From Nitrospira sp. (GTDB lineage: Bacteria > Nitrospirota > Nitrospiria > Nitrospirales > Nitrospiraceae): 64,000 nt of DNA. The translations under genes were made by a program, and so were the position numbers. Positions 42,447-51,739 of this stretch are shown here, piece by piece. The first letter of the stretch is position 1, and each line of letters starts with the position of its first letter. The notes beneath the pieces are model-generated. The model was not told where the DNA came from and ran no database searches. It saw nothing but the letters and a program-made list of their open reading frames with translations. The DNA lies in NCBI GenBank assembly GCA_024998565.1, contig JACOEM010000011.1:1-64000 (forward strand). The letters run 5' to 3'.

Positions 42447-44123
42447 ATGGACAGTGGATGGCCATATCGAAGTGAAATGGTAACGCACTCCTCACGCGGG
42501 CGCCTCGGAGCGGTCGGCAGCCATACTGCGCCGGCCCGACTCGGTGTGCTTGTGCTGGTTGCGTCTGGGTTGGCCTTGTTGTCGGGATGTGTGGCACAGC
42601 AGGCCGACCTGAAGCAGACGGAGCGTGAACTCCAGCGCCGAATCAAGCAACAGACGGAGGAGCAGGCTCAGACCAGGGCCCGGCAAAACCAGGAAATCGT
42701 ATCCTTGCGCGAGCAGGACATCCCTTCCTTGCGCGGCGATGTCGATAAGGCCATACACCGAACCCAGAGCCTGGAAGCGCGGCAGGATGATTTGCTGGCT
42801 AAGCTGGCCTCCCAGGATTCGAAGGTCAACCAACGACTTGGCGAAAGCGAGAAACGCTCCGCTGAAGAAAGCAAGCGACTGGGTTGGGTCGAGAAGCAGC
42901 TGGTCGATCAGGATGCTTTGCTCAAAGGGGAGCGGGACCGGAACCGGGCGGAATTTGCAGCGGTGACGGCTCGGTTAGATCAAGTCACCGCTCACATGGA
43001 CGCCATTCAGAAGAATGTTCTGGATGCCATGCAGAAGACCACGACGGTGCTTGCGCAAAAAGTCGATTCCCGTCTGGATGATCAGCAGAAGGTCTTGCAC
43101 GGTCTCGAAACGCGGTCGCAAAACGTGGCGCAGCTCGATTCGCAGAACAAGGTGTTGGCGGACCAGGTCTCCAAGCTCAACCAGGCATTAGTGGACTTCA
43201 AGCAGGCATTGGGTAACTTAGGAGAACGTGTCGTTCAGCAGGACCAGGCCGTCAAGCATCTGGCTGCGTCGCTGGAGCAGGACACTGTGGCGTTGAATAA
43301 GCGGACGGATGCATTGGCGGGGAAAATCGAGGCGGACAACAAGGTGACGGCGGAACACTTGAACGAAGTGAACCGGAGCGTGGCCTCGGTGGCGAAGGCG
43401 TTGGAAAATGCCGGCGGTAAATTCGTGTCCCGCGAAGATGACCATGAGCGCCGTATCGATGAGACGACGCGCGAACTGGGTCATGTGCAGGCGCAAATCC
43501 AGACCCTGGACAAGAACCTGGAGAATCAACACGCGTTCTTGAAGCAGGTCGAGCAGCATCTGTCGGCTTTGCGCGTCAGCGCGTCGCAGCGGGCCGAGCA
43601 GGCGCCGGCCGTCGCGGAAGTGGCGCCGCTTGCACAGTCGCAGGCCATGCCGCCGCCGGAAGCCGTCTCGCCGCCAACGTCGTCTCCTGTCCCGTCAAGC
43701 GGGTCGATGTCTCGCTCGGAAAATCGTAGCGCGGCCCTGATGGCGGATCGTGAGTCGTATGAGCGGACGTTGACCCGGTTTAAAGACGGCGATTTGGACG
43801 GGGCGCGCCAGGGTTTCGCGGAATTTCTCCTGCAACATCCTCACTCGGACCTGGCTCCCAATGCGCGGTTCTGGCTGGGCGAGTCCTATTACGGGAAGAA
43901 AGATTTCTCGCGCGCCATCGATGCGTATGATCAAGTGCAGTTGAACCATCCCGCCAGCGAAAAAGTGCCGGCTGCCCTCTTGAAGAAGGGCTATGCCTAT
44001 CTGGCGCTCAAAGATCGAAAGAAAGCCGCCTCGGCGCTCAAGCAGGTCATCGACCTGTATCCGAAATCTCCGGAAGCCAATAAGGCGATGGACAAACTGA
44101 ATCAACTAAAGGAGTTGCACTAA
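42447..44123 (+). CDS. CpoB/YbgF-like lipoprotein with long coiled coil (first copy)
   Basis: 558 residues, AGGGAG ahead of the ATG. N-terminal extension of about 30 residues, then a lipobox ending at C48 (LALLSGCVAQ). Residues about 55-380 are a long coiled coil, many times longer than in typical CpoB; then a Pro/Ser-rich linker; then three TPR-like repeats at about 435-555 (LAPNARFWLGESYYGKKDFS; PAALLKKGYAYLALKDRKKA). CpoB coordinates outer-membrane constriction with peptidoglycan synthesis in the Tol-Pal system. Directly followed by a shorter paralogue. Confidence 0.86.
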   Translation: MDSGWPYRSEMVTHSSRGRLGAVGSHTAPARLGVLVLVASGLALLSGCVAQQADLKQTERELQRRIKQQTEEQAQTRARQNQEIVSLREQDIPSLRGDVDKAIHRTQSLEARQDDLLAKLASQDSKVNQRLGESEKRSAEESKRLGWVEKQLVDQDALLKGERDRNRAEFAAVTARLDQVTAHMDAIQKNVLDAMQKTTTVLAQKVDSRLDDQQKVLHGLETRSQNVAQLDSQNKVLADQVSKLNQALVDFKQALGNLGERVVQQDQAVKHLAASLEQDTVALNKRTDALAGKIEADNKVTAEHLNEVNRSVASVAKALENAGGKFVSREDDHERRIDETTRELGHVQAQIQTLDKNLENQHAFLKQVEQHLSALRVSASQRAEQAPAVAEVAPLAQSQAMPPPEAVSPPTSSPVPSSGSMSRSENRSAALMADRESYERTLTRFKDGDLDGARQGFAEFLLQHPHSDLAPNARFWLGESYYGKKDFSRAIDAYDQVQLNHPASEKVPAALLKKGYAYLALKDRKKAASALKQVIDLYPKSPEANKAMDKLNQLKELH

Positions 44124-44125
44124 CG

Positions 44126-44905
44126 ATGAAGCTCCGATTCGTGGAGGCATTGCAGGTGGGGGCGGGCCTGACCTGCGGACTGGTGTTGGCAGGGTGTGCG
44201 AAACACGCCGATTTCCTGGAGATCCGTGATCAGGTCTCGATCATCGCCCGGACCCAGGATCAGGAACAGAAGCGGTTTGAGGCGATGCAGCGCCGACTGG
44301 AGTCGCTCGAACGCGTTCGGGAGCCGGAAGGCGGGAAGCTGCGGCTCGACGATGCGTTGACCCGACTTCAGAAGCTTGAGGGCCGTCTGGCTAAGATTGA
44401 GGAAACCCAACTGGCCCAAGCGGCCTCCATTCGGTCGGATCTCGCGCTCGCCGAAGTCAGTCGTCAGGCGCGTGTCTCGAAGCCGTCGGGGCCCATTGAG
44501 CCGGCGACCATCATGCCCGGCGTGCCGTCGATTACGCCGACCTCGGCCTTCAATCTCGCCTATAACGACTATCTCAACGGCAAGTTCGATCTTGCCGTGG
44601 GCGGATTTCAGCGGTTCATCAAGGATTTTCCCTCGACCTCGCTGACCCCGAACGCGCATTATTGGCTCGGTGAATCGTACTACGGCCAGAAGGATTATAT
44701 TCGGGCGATGCAGTCGTTCGAACACGTCGTGAACGAGTATGCGGGCAATGAGAAGGTTCCGGCCGCGCTCTTCAAGTTGGGCTTGTCGGCCGCCGAAACC
44801 GGCGATACCGCAAAATCGCGCAAATATCTGAAGCGGGTCATCGAGGAATATTCGACGTCGGATGAAGCCAAGCTCGCGAAGACGAAGATGGCCGAAATTC
44901 GATGA
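44126..44905 (+). CDS. cpoB: CpoB/YbgF-like lipoprotein (second copy)
   Basis: 259 residues, standard CpoB size. Lipobox ends at C24 (LVLAGCAK). Short coiled coil at about 30-110, then TPR repeats matching the first copy: LTPNAHYWLGESYYGQKDYI, VPAALFKLGLSAAETGDTAK. Begins 2 bp after the previous stop, with AAGGAG inside the end of that gene. The pair looks like a tandem duplication in which the first copy gained a long coiled coil. Confidence 0.88.
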   Translation: MKLRFVEALQVGAGLTCGLVLAGCAKHADFLEIRDQVSIIARTQDQEQKRFEAMQRRLESLERVREPEGGKLRLDDALTRLQKLEGRLAKIEETQLAQAASIRSDLALAEVSRQARVSKPSGPIEPATIMPGVPSITPTSAFNLAYNDYLNGKFDLAVGGFQRFIKDFPSTSLTPNAHYWLGESYYGQKDYIRAMQSFEHVVNEYAGNEKVPAALFKLGLSAAETGDTAKSRKYLKRVIEEYSTSDEAKLAKTKMAEIR

Positions 44906-44977
44906 CCTTGGGCCTGCTGCACGGTCCTCTCTCCATCCGCTCATCCTCGGTTCGAATCTCAGGGAGCGTTTCTTCCC

Positions 44978-46777
44978 ATGGACATAGCGAGTAGTGTGGG
45001 AAAGATTCAGGTTCTGCCAAGCGATGTCATCGGCCGCATTGCGGCAGGGGAGGTGGTCGAGCGTCCGGCTGCGGTCGTCAAAGAGCTGGTCGAAAACAGT
45101 CTGGATGCCGGCAGCAGCACGATCACCGTCGAGGTCAAGGACGGGGGCCTCGGACTGATCCGTGTCACTGACGACGGCGAGGGGATGTCCCGCCGCGATG
45201 CCTCTCTCGCGTTTGAGCGTCACGCCACCAGTAAATTGCAATCGGATCAGCAGCTCGGCGCCATTCGCACCATGGGCTTTCGCGGCGAGGCCTTGCCCAG
45301 CATCGCAGCCGTATCGAAAGTCAGGCTCACGACGTTGTCCCGCCAGGAGCAGGTGGGCACGCAGCTCTGGCTCACGGCGGGGACCATCACGCGAGTCGAG
45401 GATGCCGCGGCAATTCCTGGGACATCCATCGAGGTCTCGGAGCTCTTCTACAATACGCCCGCCCGCAGGAAGTTTCTCAAATCGACCACGACAGAGTTTT
45501 CCCATATCAGCCATGTGGTGCAGCAGGCCGCGTTAGCGTCGCCGCAGGTACACGTGCGGTTGATTCATAACGGCTATGAGGTCTTCGCGCTGCCGGCCGT
45601 GTCTTCGCCCCGCGATCGTGTGCTGCAGGTGTATCGCGCTGCATTCGGTGATCGGGCGCTGGCCGTCGATGTTCAGCAGAACGGCCTGTCCCTGAAGGGC
45701 TTCATCATCGATCCGGTGCGGGCGCGCGCCGGGCGCACGCCGCAGGAACTCTTCGTCAATCGCCGGCCCATCAAAAACAGCACCGTGCAACATGCGGTCG
45801 TGGATGGCTACAGTGCGTTTCTCGCAAAGGGGCATGCTCCGCTGTTCGTGCTGTTTCTTGATGTCGAGCCCCAGCGGGTCGATGTCAACGTGCATCCGAC
45901 CAAACGAGAGGTCCGGTTCGCCGATAATGAACAGATTCATCAGTTGGTTCGTTCTGCCGTGCGCCAGACACTTGGCCGCGCTCAGATTGAATCGTCGATG
46001 GCGGGGGCCGCTCACGCCTACCCGGATGGGAACGGAGTATCGAATGCCATGCCTCCCGTCGTGGGAACCGGTGTCGAGCCGGTAGCCCGGTCGTATTCAT
46101 CATTCGCACGCGTGAATGTGCCTCTTCCGCCGACACCCTCAGCTGAGAGCCAAACCTCATTTGTCGAGGAGGGCGGCACTCCCTATCAAGCGGGCGAGGC
46201 CGTGGATATTGTTCCACTCGGCCAGATGCACCGCACGTATGTGATTGCGCAGGTGGGCGATGAACTCCGGGTGATCGATCAACATACGGCCCACGAGCGG
46301 GTCTTATTTGAGCGACTGTTGCGAGCCTGGCATGGCAAGAGCTTGCCGTCCCAGCCGCTGCTGTTGCCGGAACCGTTGGAGTTGCCCGTTCAACAGGCTC
46401 TCATCCTTCAGCGGCATCTGGCGGAACTGGAACGACTCGGGCTGCTCATCGAACCATTCGGGCCCTCCTCCTTCTTAATCCGCAGTCTGCCGGTGATGTT
46501 GGGCCATCCTGACCTGGCCGCGCTGGTTCAAGATCTGATTGACGATCTTGAGCAGTGGGATTCGATTTCCTCGCTGGAAACGAAGGTGAAGCCCATTCTT
46601 GCATCACTGGCTTGCCACGGGGCTGTTCGGGCGGGCCGGGCGATGGCGCTTCCCGAGATCAGGCAACTGGCGCAGGATTGGGTGGCCGAGGGGTCGATCA
46701 TGACCTGTCCGCACGGCCGCCGTGTGGCCTTCCGTCTCTCGGGCGATGAACTGGCTCGCTTGTTCGATCGCGCATAG
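44978..46777 (+). CDS. mutL: DNA mismatch repair protein MutL
   Basis: 599 residues. N-terminal GHKL ATPase: ELVENSLDAG near residue 38, DDGEGM and GFRGEAL near 95; linker of about 50 residues near 350-400; C-terminal dimerisation domain. DQHTAHERVLFE (near 433) and CPHGRRVAF (near the end) match the metal-dependent endonuclease motifs DQHA(X)2E(X)4E and CPHGRP with small changes, so it probably nicks DNA itself, as expected where no MutH exists. Start of the mutL-miaA pair, as in E. coli. Confidence 0.95.
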   Translation: MDIASSVGKIQVLPSDVIGRIAAGEVVERPAAVVKELVENSLDAGSSTITVEVKDGGLGLIRVTDDGEGMSRRDASLAFERHATSKLQSDQQLGAIRTMGFRGEALPSIAAVSKVRLTTLSRQEQVGTQLWLTAGTITRVEDAAAIPGTSIEVSELFYNTPARRKFLKSTTTEFSHISHVVQQAALASPQVHVRLIHNGYEVFALPAVSSPRDRVLQVYRAAFGDRALAVDVQQNGLSLKGFIIDPVRARAGRTPQELFVNRRPIKNSTVQHAVVDGYSAFLAKGHAPLFVLFLDVEPQRVDVNVHPTKREVRFADNEQIHQLVRSAVRQTLGRAQIESSMAGAAHAYPDGNGVSNAMPPVVGTGVEPVARSYSSFARVNVPLPPTPSAESQTSFVEEGGTPYQAGEAVDIVPLGQMHRTYVIAQVGDELRVIDQHTAHERVLFERLLRAWHGKSLPSQPLLLPEPLELPVQQALILQRHLAELERLGLLIEPFGPSSFLIRSLPVMLGHPDLAALVQDLIDDLEQWDSISSLETKVKPILASLACHGAVRAGRAMALPEIRQLAQDWVAEGSIMTCPHGRRVAFRLSGDELARLFDRA

Positions 46778-46794
46778 GAAAAGGGAGTCCGGGG

Positions 46795-47826
46795 ATGGTG
46801 CGACTGTCGGAATCACAGCGAGCGTCGCGGCCCCTGGTGCTGCTGGTCGGTCCGACTGCGGTGGGAAAGAGCGAAATCGGCCTTCGGTTGGCGCATGCGC
46901 TGGATACGGAGTTGCTGACGGCGGATTCGCGCCAGGTCTATCGCGGGATGGACATTGCGACCGACAAGCCGCCGCCGGAGCAGCGGCAGGGCGTGCCGCA
47001 CCGCCTTATCGATCTGGTCGATCCCGACGAGCCGTTTAACGCCGGACAGTATCGCCGGCTGGCAATGCAGGAGATTGATCGACTGTATGGCGCCGGCCGG
47101 TTGCCGTTGATCGTTGGCGGCACAGGACTGTACGTGCGGACGCTGATTCATGGATTGTGTGAGGCTCCGCGCGCAGATCAGGCCTATCGAGAATCGTTGG
47201 TGCAGGAGGCCCGCACGCAGGGCGGTTATTTCCTGCACCGTGAATTGACCCGTGTCGATCCCGAATCGGCCGCGCGGCTCCATCCTCACGACGAAGTCAA
47301 AATCGTGCGGGCGCTCGAAGTGCATCATCTGTCGGGCCAGCGTCTGTCGGATGTGCAGCGGCAACATCGTTTTTCCGAGCAAGAGTTTTCGGTGTTGCTC
47401 ATCGGGCTGAATCGGGATCGTGCGCAGCTGTATCGCCGAATCGACGCGCGAGTCGAGTCGATGTTTGCGCGAGGCGTGGTGGAGGAAACCGAACGGCTGC
47501 TGGCCGACGGGTATGGGCGGGAGTTGGGTGCGATGAAGGGGCTGGGGTATCAGCAGGTTGCCGGCTATCTGGCCGGGGAATACGACCGGGCTGAGGCGCT
47601 CCGCCTGTTGAAACGCGATACCAGACATTTCGCCAAGCGTCAGTTGACATGGTTCCGGAAGGAACCCGGATTACGCTGGTGTGAGCTCACTGAGCAGGAT
47701 CGTTCTGGGGATGTGGCCGGGCGTCTGCTGGAGATGGTTCATTCATTCGTACAGGATCTAGCACCTCGACGGCCGGAGGGACTGCCGTACCCGTCGCTTA
47801 CCATGGAACAGGAATCGACCGCATGA
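46795..47826 (+). CDS. miaA: tRNA dimethylallyltransferase MiaA
   Basis: 343 residues. P-loop LVGPTAVGKSEIGLRLA near residue 16, DSRQVYRGMDIATDKP for substrate tRNA, PLIVGGTGLYVRTLIHG, and the C-terminal RDTRHFAKRQLTWFRKE. Adds an isopentenyl group to A37 of tRNAs that read UNN codons. The gene starts 18 bp after mutL and its end overlaps mtnP by 4 bp. Confidence 0.95.
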   Translation: MVRLSESQRASRPLVLLVGPTAVGKSEIGLRLAHALDTELLTADSRQVYRGMDIATDKPPPEQRQGVPHRLIDLVDPDEPFNAGQYRRLAMQEIDRLYGAGRLPLIVGGTGLYVRTLIHGLCEAPRADQAYRESLVQEARTQGGYFLHRELTRVDPESAARLHPHDEVKIVRALEVHHLSGQRLSDVQRQHRFSEQEFSVLLIGLNRDRAQLYRRIDARVESMFARGVVEETERLLADGYGRELGAMKGLGYQQVAGYLAGEYDRAEALRLLKRDTRHFAKRQLTWFRKEPGLRWCELTEQDRSGDVAGRLLEMVHSFVQDLAPRRPEGLPYPSLTMEQESTA

Positions 47827-48722
47827 CTGAATCAAAGAAGGCCGGGCAGGCCGCAATCGGGATTATCGGCGGCAGTGGGTTGTACGACATTGAAGGATTG
47901 GAGCGGGTTCGGGAGGTGCGCGTTCGAACGCCATTCGGCGCGCCGTCCGATGCCATTCGGGTCGGCGTATTGGGTGGCATCCGGGTGGCGTTTCTCTCAC
48001 GCCATGGGCGGGGGCACCGGCTTAGTCCCAGCAGCATCAACTATCGCGCCAATATCTATGCGTTGAAATCGCTCGGGGTGACGCAGGTGATTTCGGTCAG
48101 CGCCGTCGGCAGCATGAAAGAATCCATCCGTCCCGGCGACGTCGTGCTGCCGGATCAGTTCATTGATCTGACGAAGCGCAGAGTCTCGACGTTTTTCGAT
48201 GAGGGCATTGTGGCGCATGTCGGATTCGGGGAGCCGGTCTGTTCGTCGGTGGCGGATGTGTTGGAGCAGGCAGGGCGATCCGTGGGGGCGCGACTTCAAC
48301 GCGGTGGAACCTACGTATGTATGGAAGGCCCTCAGTTTTCTACCAAGGCGGAGTCCCGGTTGTATCGCCAGTGGGGGGTGGATGTCATCGGGATGACCAA
48401 TATGCCGGAAGCCAAACTTGCCCGTGAAGCGGAGCTTTGTTACGCGACCGTTGCGCTGGCGACGGACTACGACTGCTGGCATGACACCGAAGAGGCGGTT
48501 ACCGTCGAAGCTATTCTGGCCACGCTGCATAAGAATGTTGCGCTGGCGAAACAATTATTGAAGGCGGCAGTGCCCAAACTGGCGCCGGACCGGGCTTGCG
48601 CCTGTCATCAGGCGCTTCAGACCGCCATTGTCACTGCGCCGGATGGCATCTCCGCCACGGCGAAGCGACGGCTCAACTTATTGATTGCTCCCTCTGTGCG
48701 GACGCGGAAAGGAAAACGGTGA
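47823..48722 (+). CDS. mtnP: S-methyl-5'-thioadenosine phosphorylase
   Basis: 299-residue cytoplasmic nucleoside phosphorylase. IGIIGGSGLYDIEGLE near residue 12, HGRGHRLSPSSINYRANIYA, VSAVGSMKESIRPGDVVLPD and MEGPQFSTKAESRLY then GMTNMPEAKLAREAELCYAT match the MTAP group. It splits methylthioadenosine into adenine and methylthioribose-1-phosphate for methionine and purine salvage. Methylthioinosine phosphorylase is an alternative in the same family. No other mtn genes are in the window. Confidence 0.92.
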   Translation: MTESKKAGQAAIGIIGGSGLYDIEGLERVREVRVRTPFGAPSDAIRVGVLGGIRVAFLSRHGRGHRLSPSSINYRANIYALKSLGVTQVISVSAVGSMKESIRPGDVVLPDQFIDLTKRRVSTFFDEGIVAHVGFGEPVCSSVADVLEQAGRSVGARLQRGGTYVCMEGPQFSTKAESRLYRQWGVDVIGMTNMPEAKLAREAELCYATVALATDYDCWHDTEEAVTVEAILATLHKNVALAKQLLKAAVPKLAPDRACACHQALQTAIVTAPDGISATAKRRLNLLIAPSVRTRKGKR

Positions 48723-48725
48723 GGC

Positions 48726-49643
48726 ATGGGTAAATTATTAGTCGTGGGATCGGTGGCGCTGGATACCGTCAAAACGCCGTTCGGTGAGGTCACCGAAGTA
48801 CTCGGGGGATCGGCGACGTATTTTTCGACGGCCGCGAGTTACTTCACCTCAGTCGATTTGATCGCGGTTGTCGGGGAGGATTTCCCGGAGCAACACGTGG
48901 CGTTTCTCAAAAGCCGAAAGATCGATTTAACCGGCCTGGAACGGCGGCCGGGTGCCACGTTCCGCTGGAAGGGGGCCTATTCGCACCAACTGAACGAAGC
49001 GCAGACGCTCGATACCCGCTTGAATGTGTTCGAGACGTTTCGCCCCAAGATTCCCGCGCAGTACAGTTCGCCCGATGTGCTCTTTCTGGGCAACATCGAT
49101 CCGAATTTGCAGCTGGATGTCTTGCAGCAGGTGAAACGTCCTGCGCTGGTCGCCTGCGACACGATGAACTTCTGGATCAACGGCAAGCGTGACGCACTCT
49201 GGAACGTGCTGCAGCACATCGACATTCTCATCATCAACGACGGCGAGGCTCGGGCCCTGGGAGAGGATACGAATCTCGTCAAGGTCGCCAAGAAGATTCT
49301 CGCCCGGGGCCCCAAGCACCTGATCGTCAAGCGCGGTGAATATGGCGTCCTGATGTTTAACGACAAGCAAGTCTTCGGGGCTCCGGCCTTCCCGCTGGAC
49401 GACGTGAGAGATCCGACCGGTGCGGGCGATACGTTCGCCGGAGGATTTCTCGGTTACCTGGCCGCGACAGGAAACCGGTCTCCCGAGGCGATGCGGCAAG
49501 CCATCATTTTCGGCAGCGTCATGGCCTCGTTTACAGTAGAAGCCTTTAGCCTTGACCGATTGAGGATCCTGGATTACAAAGAGATTGAGGCGCGTTTCAA
49601 AGAATTCAAGCGTCTCACTCACTTTGAGGACATTGAGGCATGA
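48726..49643 (+). CDS. PfkB-family carbohydrate/nucleoside kinase
   Basis: 305 residues, AAAGG ahead of the ATG. VGSVALDTVKTPFG and LGGSATYFSTAASYF near residue 30 form the sugar-binding site; DVRDPTGAGDTFAGGFLGYL near 222 contains the catalytic Asp and the anion hole. PfkB members include ribokinase, adenosine kinase and fructokinase; the substrate is not fixed. Position after mtnP makes adenosine or a nucleoside sugar plausible. Confidence 0.9.
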   Translation: MGKLLVVGSVALDTVKTPFGEVTEVLGGSATYFSTAASYFTSVDLIAVVGEDFPEQHVAFLKSRKIDLTGLERRPGATFRWKGAYSHQLNEAQTLDTRLNVFETFRPKIPAQYSSPDVLFLGNIDPNLQLDVLQQVKRPALVACDTMNFWINGKRDALWNVLQHIDILIINDGEARALGEDTNLVKVAKKILARGPKHLIVKRGEYGVLMFNDKQVFGAPAFPLDDVRDPTGAGDTFAGGFLGYLAATGNRSPEAMRQAIIFGSVMASFTVEAFSLDRLRILDYKEIEARFKEFKRLTHFEDIEA

Positions 49644-50341
49644 CGACAACTCGCCGAGAGCAGGCTCGCGCCGCGCACACCGCTTCTGTTGGCGCGGGGG
49701 CACGCTGGGTGGTATTGCTCCTGGGCTTGTGTGTGTTGAGCGGGTGCGCCAACGAAGAGAACCTGCGCAAGTCGAAAGGGTTCTATCAGGAAGGGGTCGC
49801 CCGGCTGAGTTCCGACCAACAGCAGGCCTATGTGTCCTTTCAGAAGGCGGTGAAGCTCAATCCCGACAATAAGGAAGCGCACTACGGCTTGGGACATATC
49901 TATTCGTCGCAGGGTCGATTCAAGCTCGCCGAGGAATCGTTCCGTGAGGCGATTCGTATCGACGGGGACTATGCCGAGGCAAACACCTACCTCGGGCAGG
50001 TGCTCGCCAATCAGGATCGATGGAAAGAAGCCATCGCGGCGTATCGACAGGCGCTCAGCAATCCGCTCTATCCGACACCGGATCTGGCCCGCTTCCACCT
50101 GGGAAAAGCCTTGATGCACGAAGGCGATCTACAGGGAGCGATGGAGGTGTTGGAGGACGCGACGACCGTCACGCCGCCGAACGTCCCTCCCGCCATGCTT
50201 CAATTGGAGTTGGCGCGCGTGTATCACAAACTCGGATTCGATGTGCGGGCGCGTGAGGCTCTCGCAAAGGTCTCAAACTTGGACAAGGGCGGAGAACAGG
50301 CAGCCGCGGCGCAGGAACTGCTCGGTCAGCTCAAACCATAG
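49640..50341 (+). CDS. TPR-repeat lipoprotein
   Basis: 233 residues, overlapping the kinase gene by 4 bp. Lipobox ends near C35 (CVLSGCANEEN). Tetratricopeptide repeats follow (AYVSFQKAVKLNPDNKEAHY; GHIYSSQGRFKLAEESFREA; TYLGQVLANQDRWKEAIAAY), in the style of PilF/PilW-type outer-membrane lipoproteins or NlpI. It probably scaffolds an envelope complex; with rodZ directly downstream, cell-wall synthesis or pilus biogenesis is likely. Confidence 0.85.
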   Translation: MTTTRREQARAAHTASVGAGARWVVLLLGLCVLSGCANEENLRKSKGFYQEGVARLSSDQQQAYVSFQKAVKLNPDNKEAHYGLGHIYSSQGRFKLAEESFREAIRIDGDYAEANTYLGQVLANQDRWKEAIAAYRQALSNPLYPTPDLARFHLGKALMHEGDLQGAMEVLEDATTVTPPNVPPAMLQLELARVYHKLGFDVRAREALAKVSNLDKGGEQAAAAQELLGQLKP

Positions 50342-50350
50342 GCGGATATC

Positions 50351-51304
50351 ATGGAATCAGTGGGTGAATTTTTTCGGCAGGTGCGTGAGACGAAAGGCCT
50401 GACGGTCGATGAGGTGGCCTCGAAGACCAGGATTCGCACGGATTTCGTGAAAGCGCTCGAAGAAGGAAATTTCGCCAAGTTGCCCGACCAAGTCTTCGCG
50501 CGCGGCTTTGTGCGCTCCTATGCGCGATCGTTGGGGCTCGACGAAGAAGATGCCATCCATCGGTTTGTGCAGTCCGCCGGTGCATTCTATGAAAAGCAGG
50601 GCGAGCGGGAGCGGTTGAGGCAGCGGCAGGTCGAAGAGGAACGGCGCCGGAAAGCCAATCGCAAAGCGGTGGGCATTGCGATCGCTGTCGCCATTGCAAC
50701 GCTGGTGTTTCTGCTGAGCCGGGAACAGTCTTCGACATTGGTGCGGCGTTCCGGATCGGACCAGCCGCCGACGAGTAAGAAGAGCGCGCCTTTTGCTAAG
50801 GATACCCGCGAGGCGCCGCGTCAGGGTTTGGAGCTTCCGCCTCCCATCGTGCCGCCGGCGGTGAAACCCGCTGAACCCGTGGCCGTTCCCTCAAAACCCG
50901 CGCAGGAAAAGGTGGCTGCCGCTGTGCCGCCTCCTCCCGCTCCTCCGGTCAAGCCGGCGCCGGTTCAGCCTGAGCAGGTGGCCGCGCAACCCTCCTTCTC
51001 CGGATCCGACGGTCCCCTGGCAGGGCTGTCTGTTGATGGACCCGCCGGGCCCGATGGTCCGCTCGTGCTGGATCTTGATGCCACTGAGTTGAGTTGGGTG
51101 GTCGTGCAGGTCGATTCCGGTAGTCCTCAGGAGGCATTGCTCCGTCCTGGTCAAAAGGCTCAATGGAAGGCGCAAGACCAGTTTACGGTGACGCTCGGCA
51201 ATGCCGGCGGCGTCCGCGCGGAGCTCAACGGTAAGCCGCAAAAGCCATTTGGCCCGAGCGGGAAGGTTGTGCGCGACGTCGTCCTCAAACGTTCAGGTTT
51301 GTGA
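50351..51304 (+). CDS. rodZ: RodZ-like helix-turn-helix membrane protein
   Basis: 317 residues. N-terminal cytoplasmic HTH_25 domain (FRQVRETKGLTVDEVASKTR; DQVFARGFVRSYARSLGLDE), basic linker, one membrane helix at about 106-123, a long Pro-rich periplasmic linker (about 165-215), and a C-terminal DUF4115 beta domain (ELSWVVVQVDSGSPQEALLR). RodZ links MreB to cell-shape control. No mreB is in the window. This is the last gene of the long tol-to-rodZ run. Confidence 0.88.
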   Translation: MESVGEFFRQVRETKGLTVDEVASKTRIRTDFVKALEEGNFAKLPDQVFARGFVRSYARSLGLDEEDAIHRFVQSAGAFYEKQGERERLRQRQVEEERRRKANRKAVGIAIAVAIATLVFLLSREQSSTLVRRSGSDQPPTSKKSAPFAKDTREAPRQGLELPPPIVPPAVKPAEPVAVPSKPAQEKVAAAVPPPPAPPVKPAPVQPEQVAAQPSFSGSDGPLAGLSVDGPAGPDGPLVLDLDATELSWVVVQVDSGSPQEALLRPGQKAQWKAQDQFTVTLGNAGGVRAELNGKPQKPFGPSGKVVRDVVLKRSGL

Positions 51305-51542
51305 TCGGGTCGTGTTCTGGTGCCTGCGGCCGGCTTGAGCGTTCCTGTGCACTCCCCTGCGGTTCCTTCTCCACACAGCAGTGTTGCCGGTCGACTCCTC
51401 CGGTTCCCTTCGCGCATACGAATGGGGCGCGCAGGGATCTCTGGGGCGCAAAGGTGTCACGGTTGGATGGTGGCACGTACGAGCCCCTGTCCTGAGAGTT
51501 CAGAATAGCCACAATTTCAGCCTCTTTCCCCACTTCTCATCC

Positions 51543-51557
51543 TGGCACGCCCCTTGA
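51543..51557 (+). promoter_or_regulatory. Candidate sigma-54 promoter upstream of cytochrome c gene
   Basis: CTGGCACGCCCCTTGAG resembles the sigma-54 consensus YTGGCACGNNNNTTGCW: GG at -24 (51544-51545), then 10 nt, then GA where the consensus has GC at -12. One position off consensus. Confidence 0.4.
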
Positions 51558-51610
51558 GTTCCACGTAGGTCGGCATAGGCGAAGAGCGGGCAAGGAGGTT
51601 TCCAGTTCCC

Positions 51611-51640
51611 TTGACAAGACAGAAAACGCGTTGCTATAGT
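51611..51640 (+). promoter_or_regulatory. Sigma-70 promoter of cytochrome c gene
   Basis: Consensus -35 TTGACA (51611-51616) and near-consensus -10 TATAGT (51635-51640), spacing 18 nt. Transcript start near 51647; the leader of about 90 nt ends in an AAAGGAGGAG ribosome-binding site. Confidence 0.75.
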
Positions 51641-51739
51641 TCGCCTGTTTTGTCGTCCTTGTCATAGGCTTTTTTCATGCTGCCCAGGATAAGCGGGTCG
51701 TTGTTCACGCGGTGGGTTCAACACAAAGGAGGAGTTCTG

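Larger units (their letters stand above)
51305..51739. other. Intergenic region upstream of cytochrome c gene
   Basis: 435 bp with two candidate promoters (51543-51557 and 51611-51640) in its last half. The first half is GC-rich without a recognised element. Short frames here are unsupported. Confidence 0.6.

Noticed and set aside
44120-45514. A 464-codon minus-strand frame opposite cpoB and mutL
   Set aside because: Antisense to two well-supported genes, low-complexity Arg/Gly-rich product without motifs.
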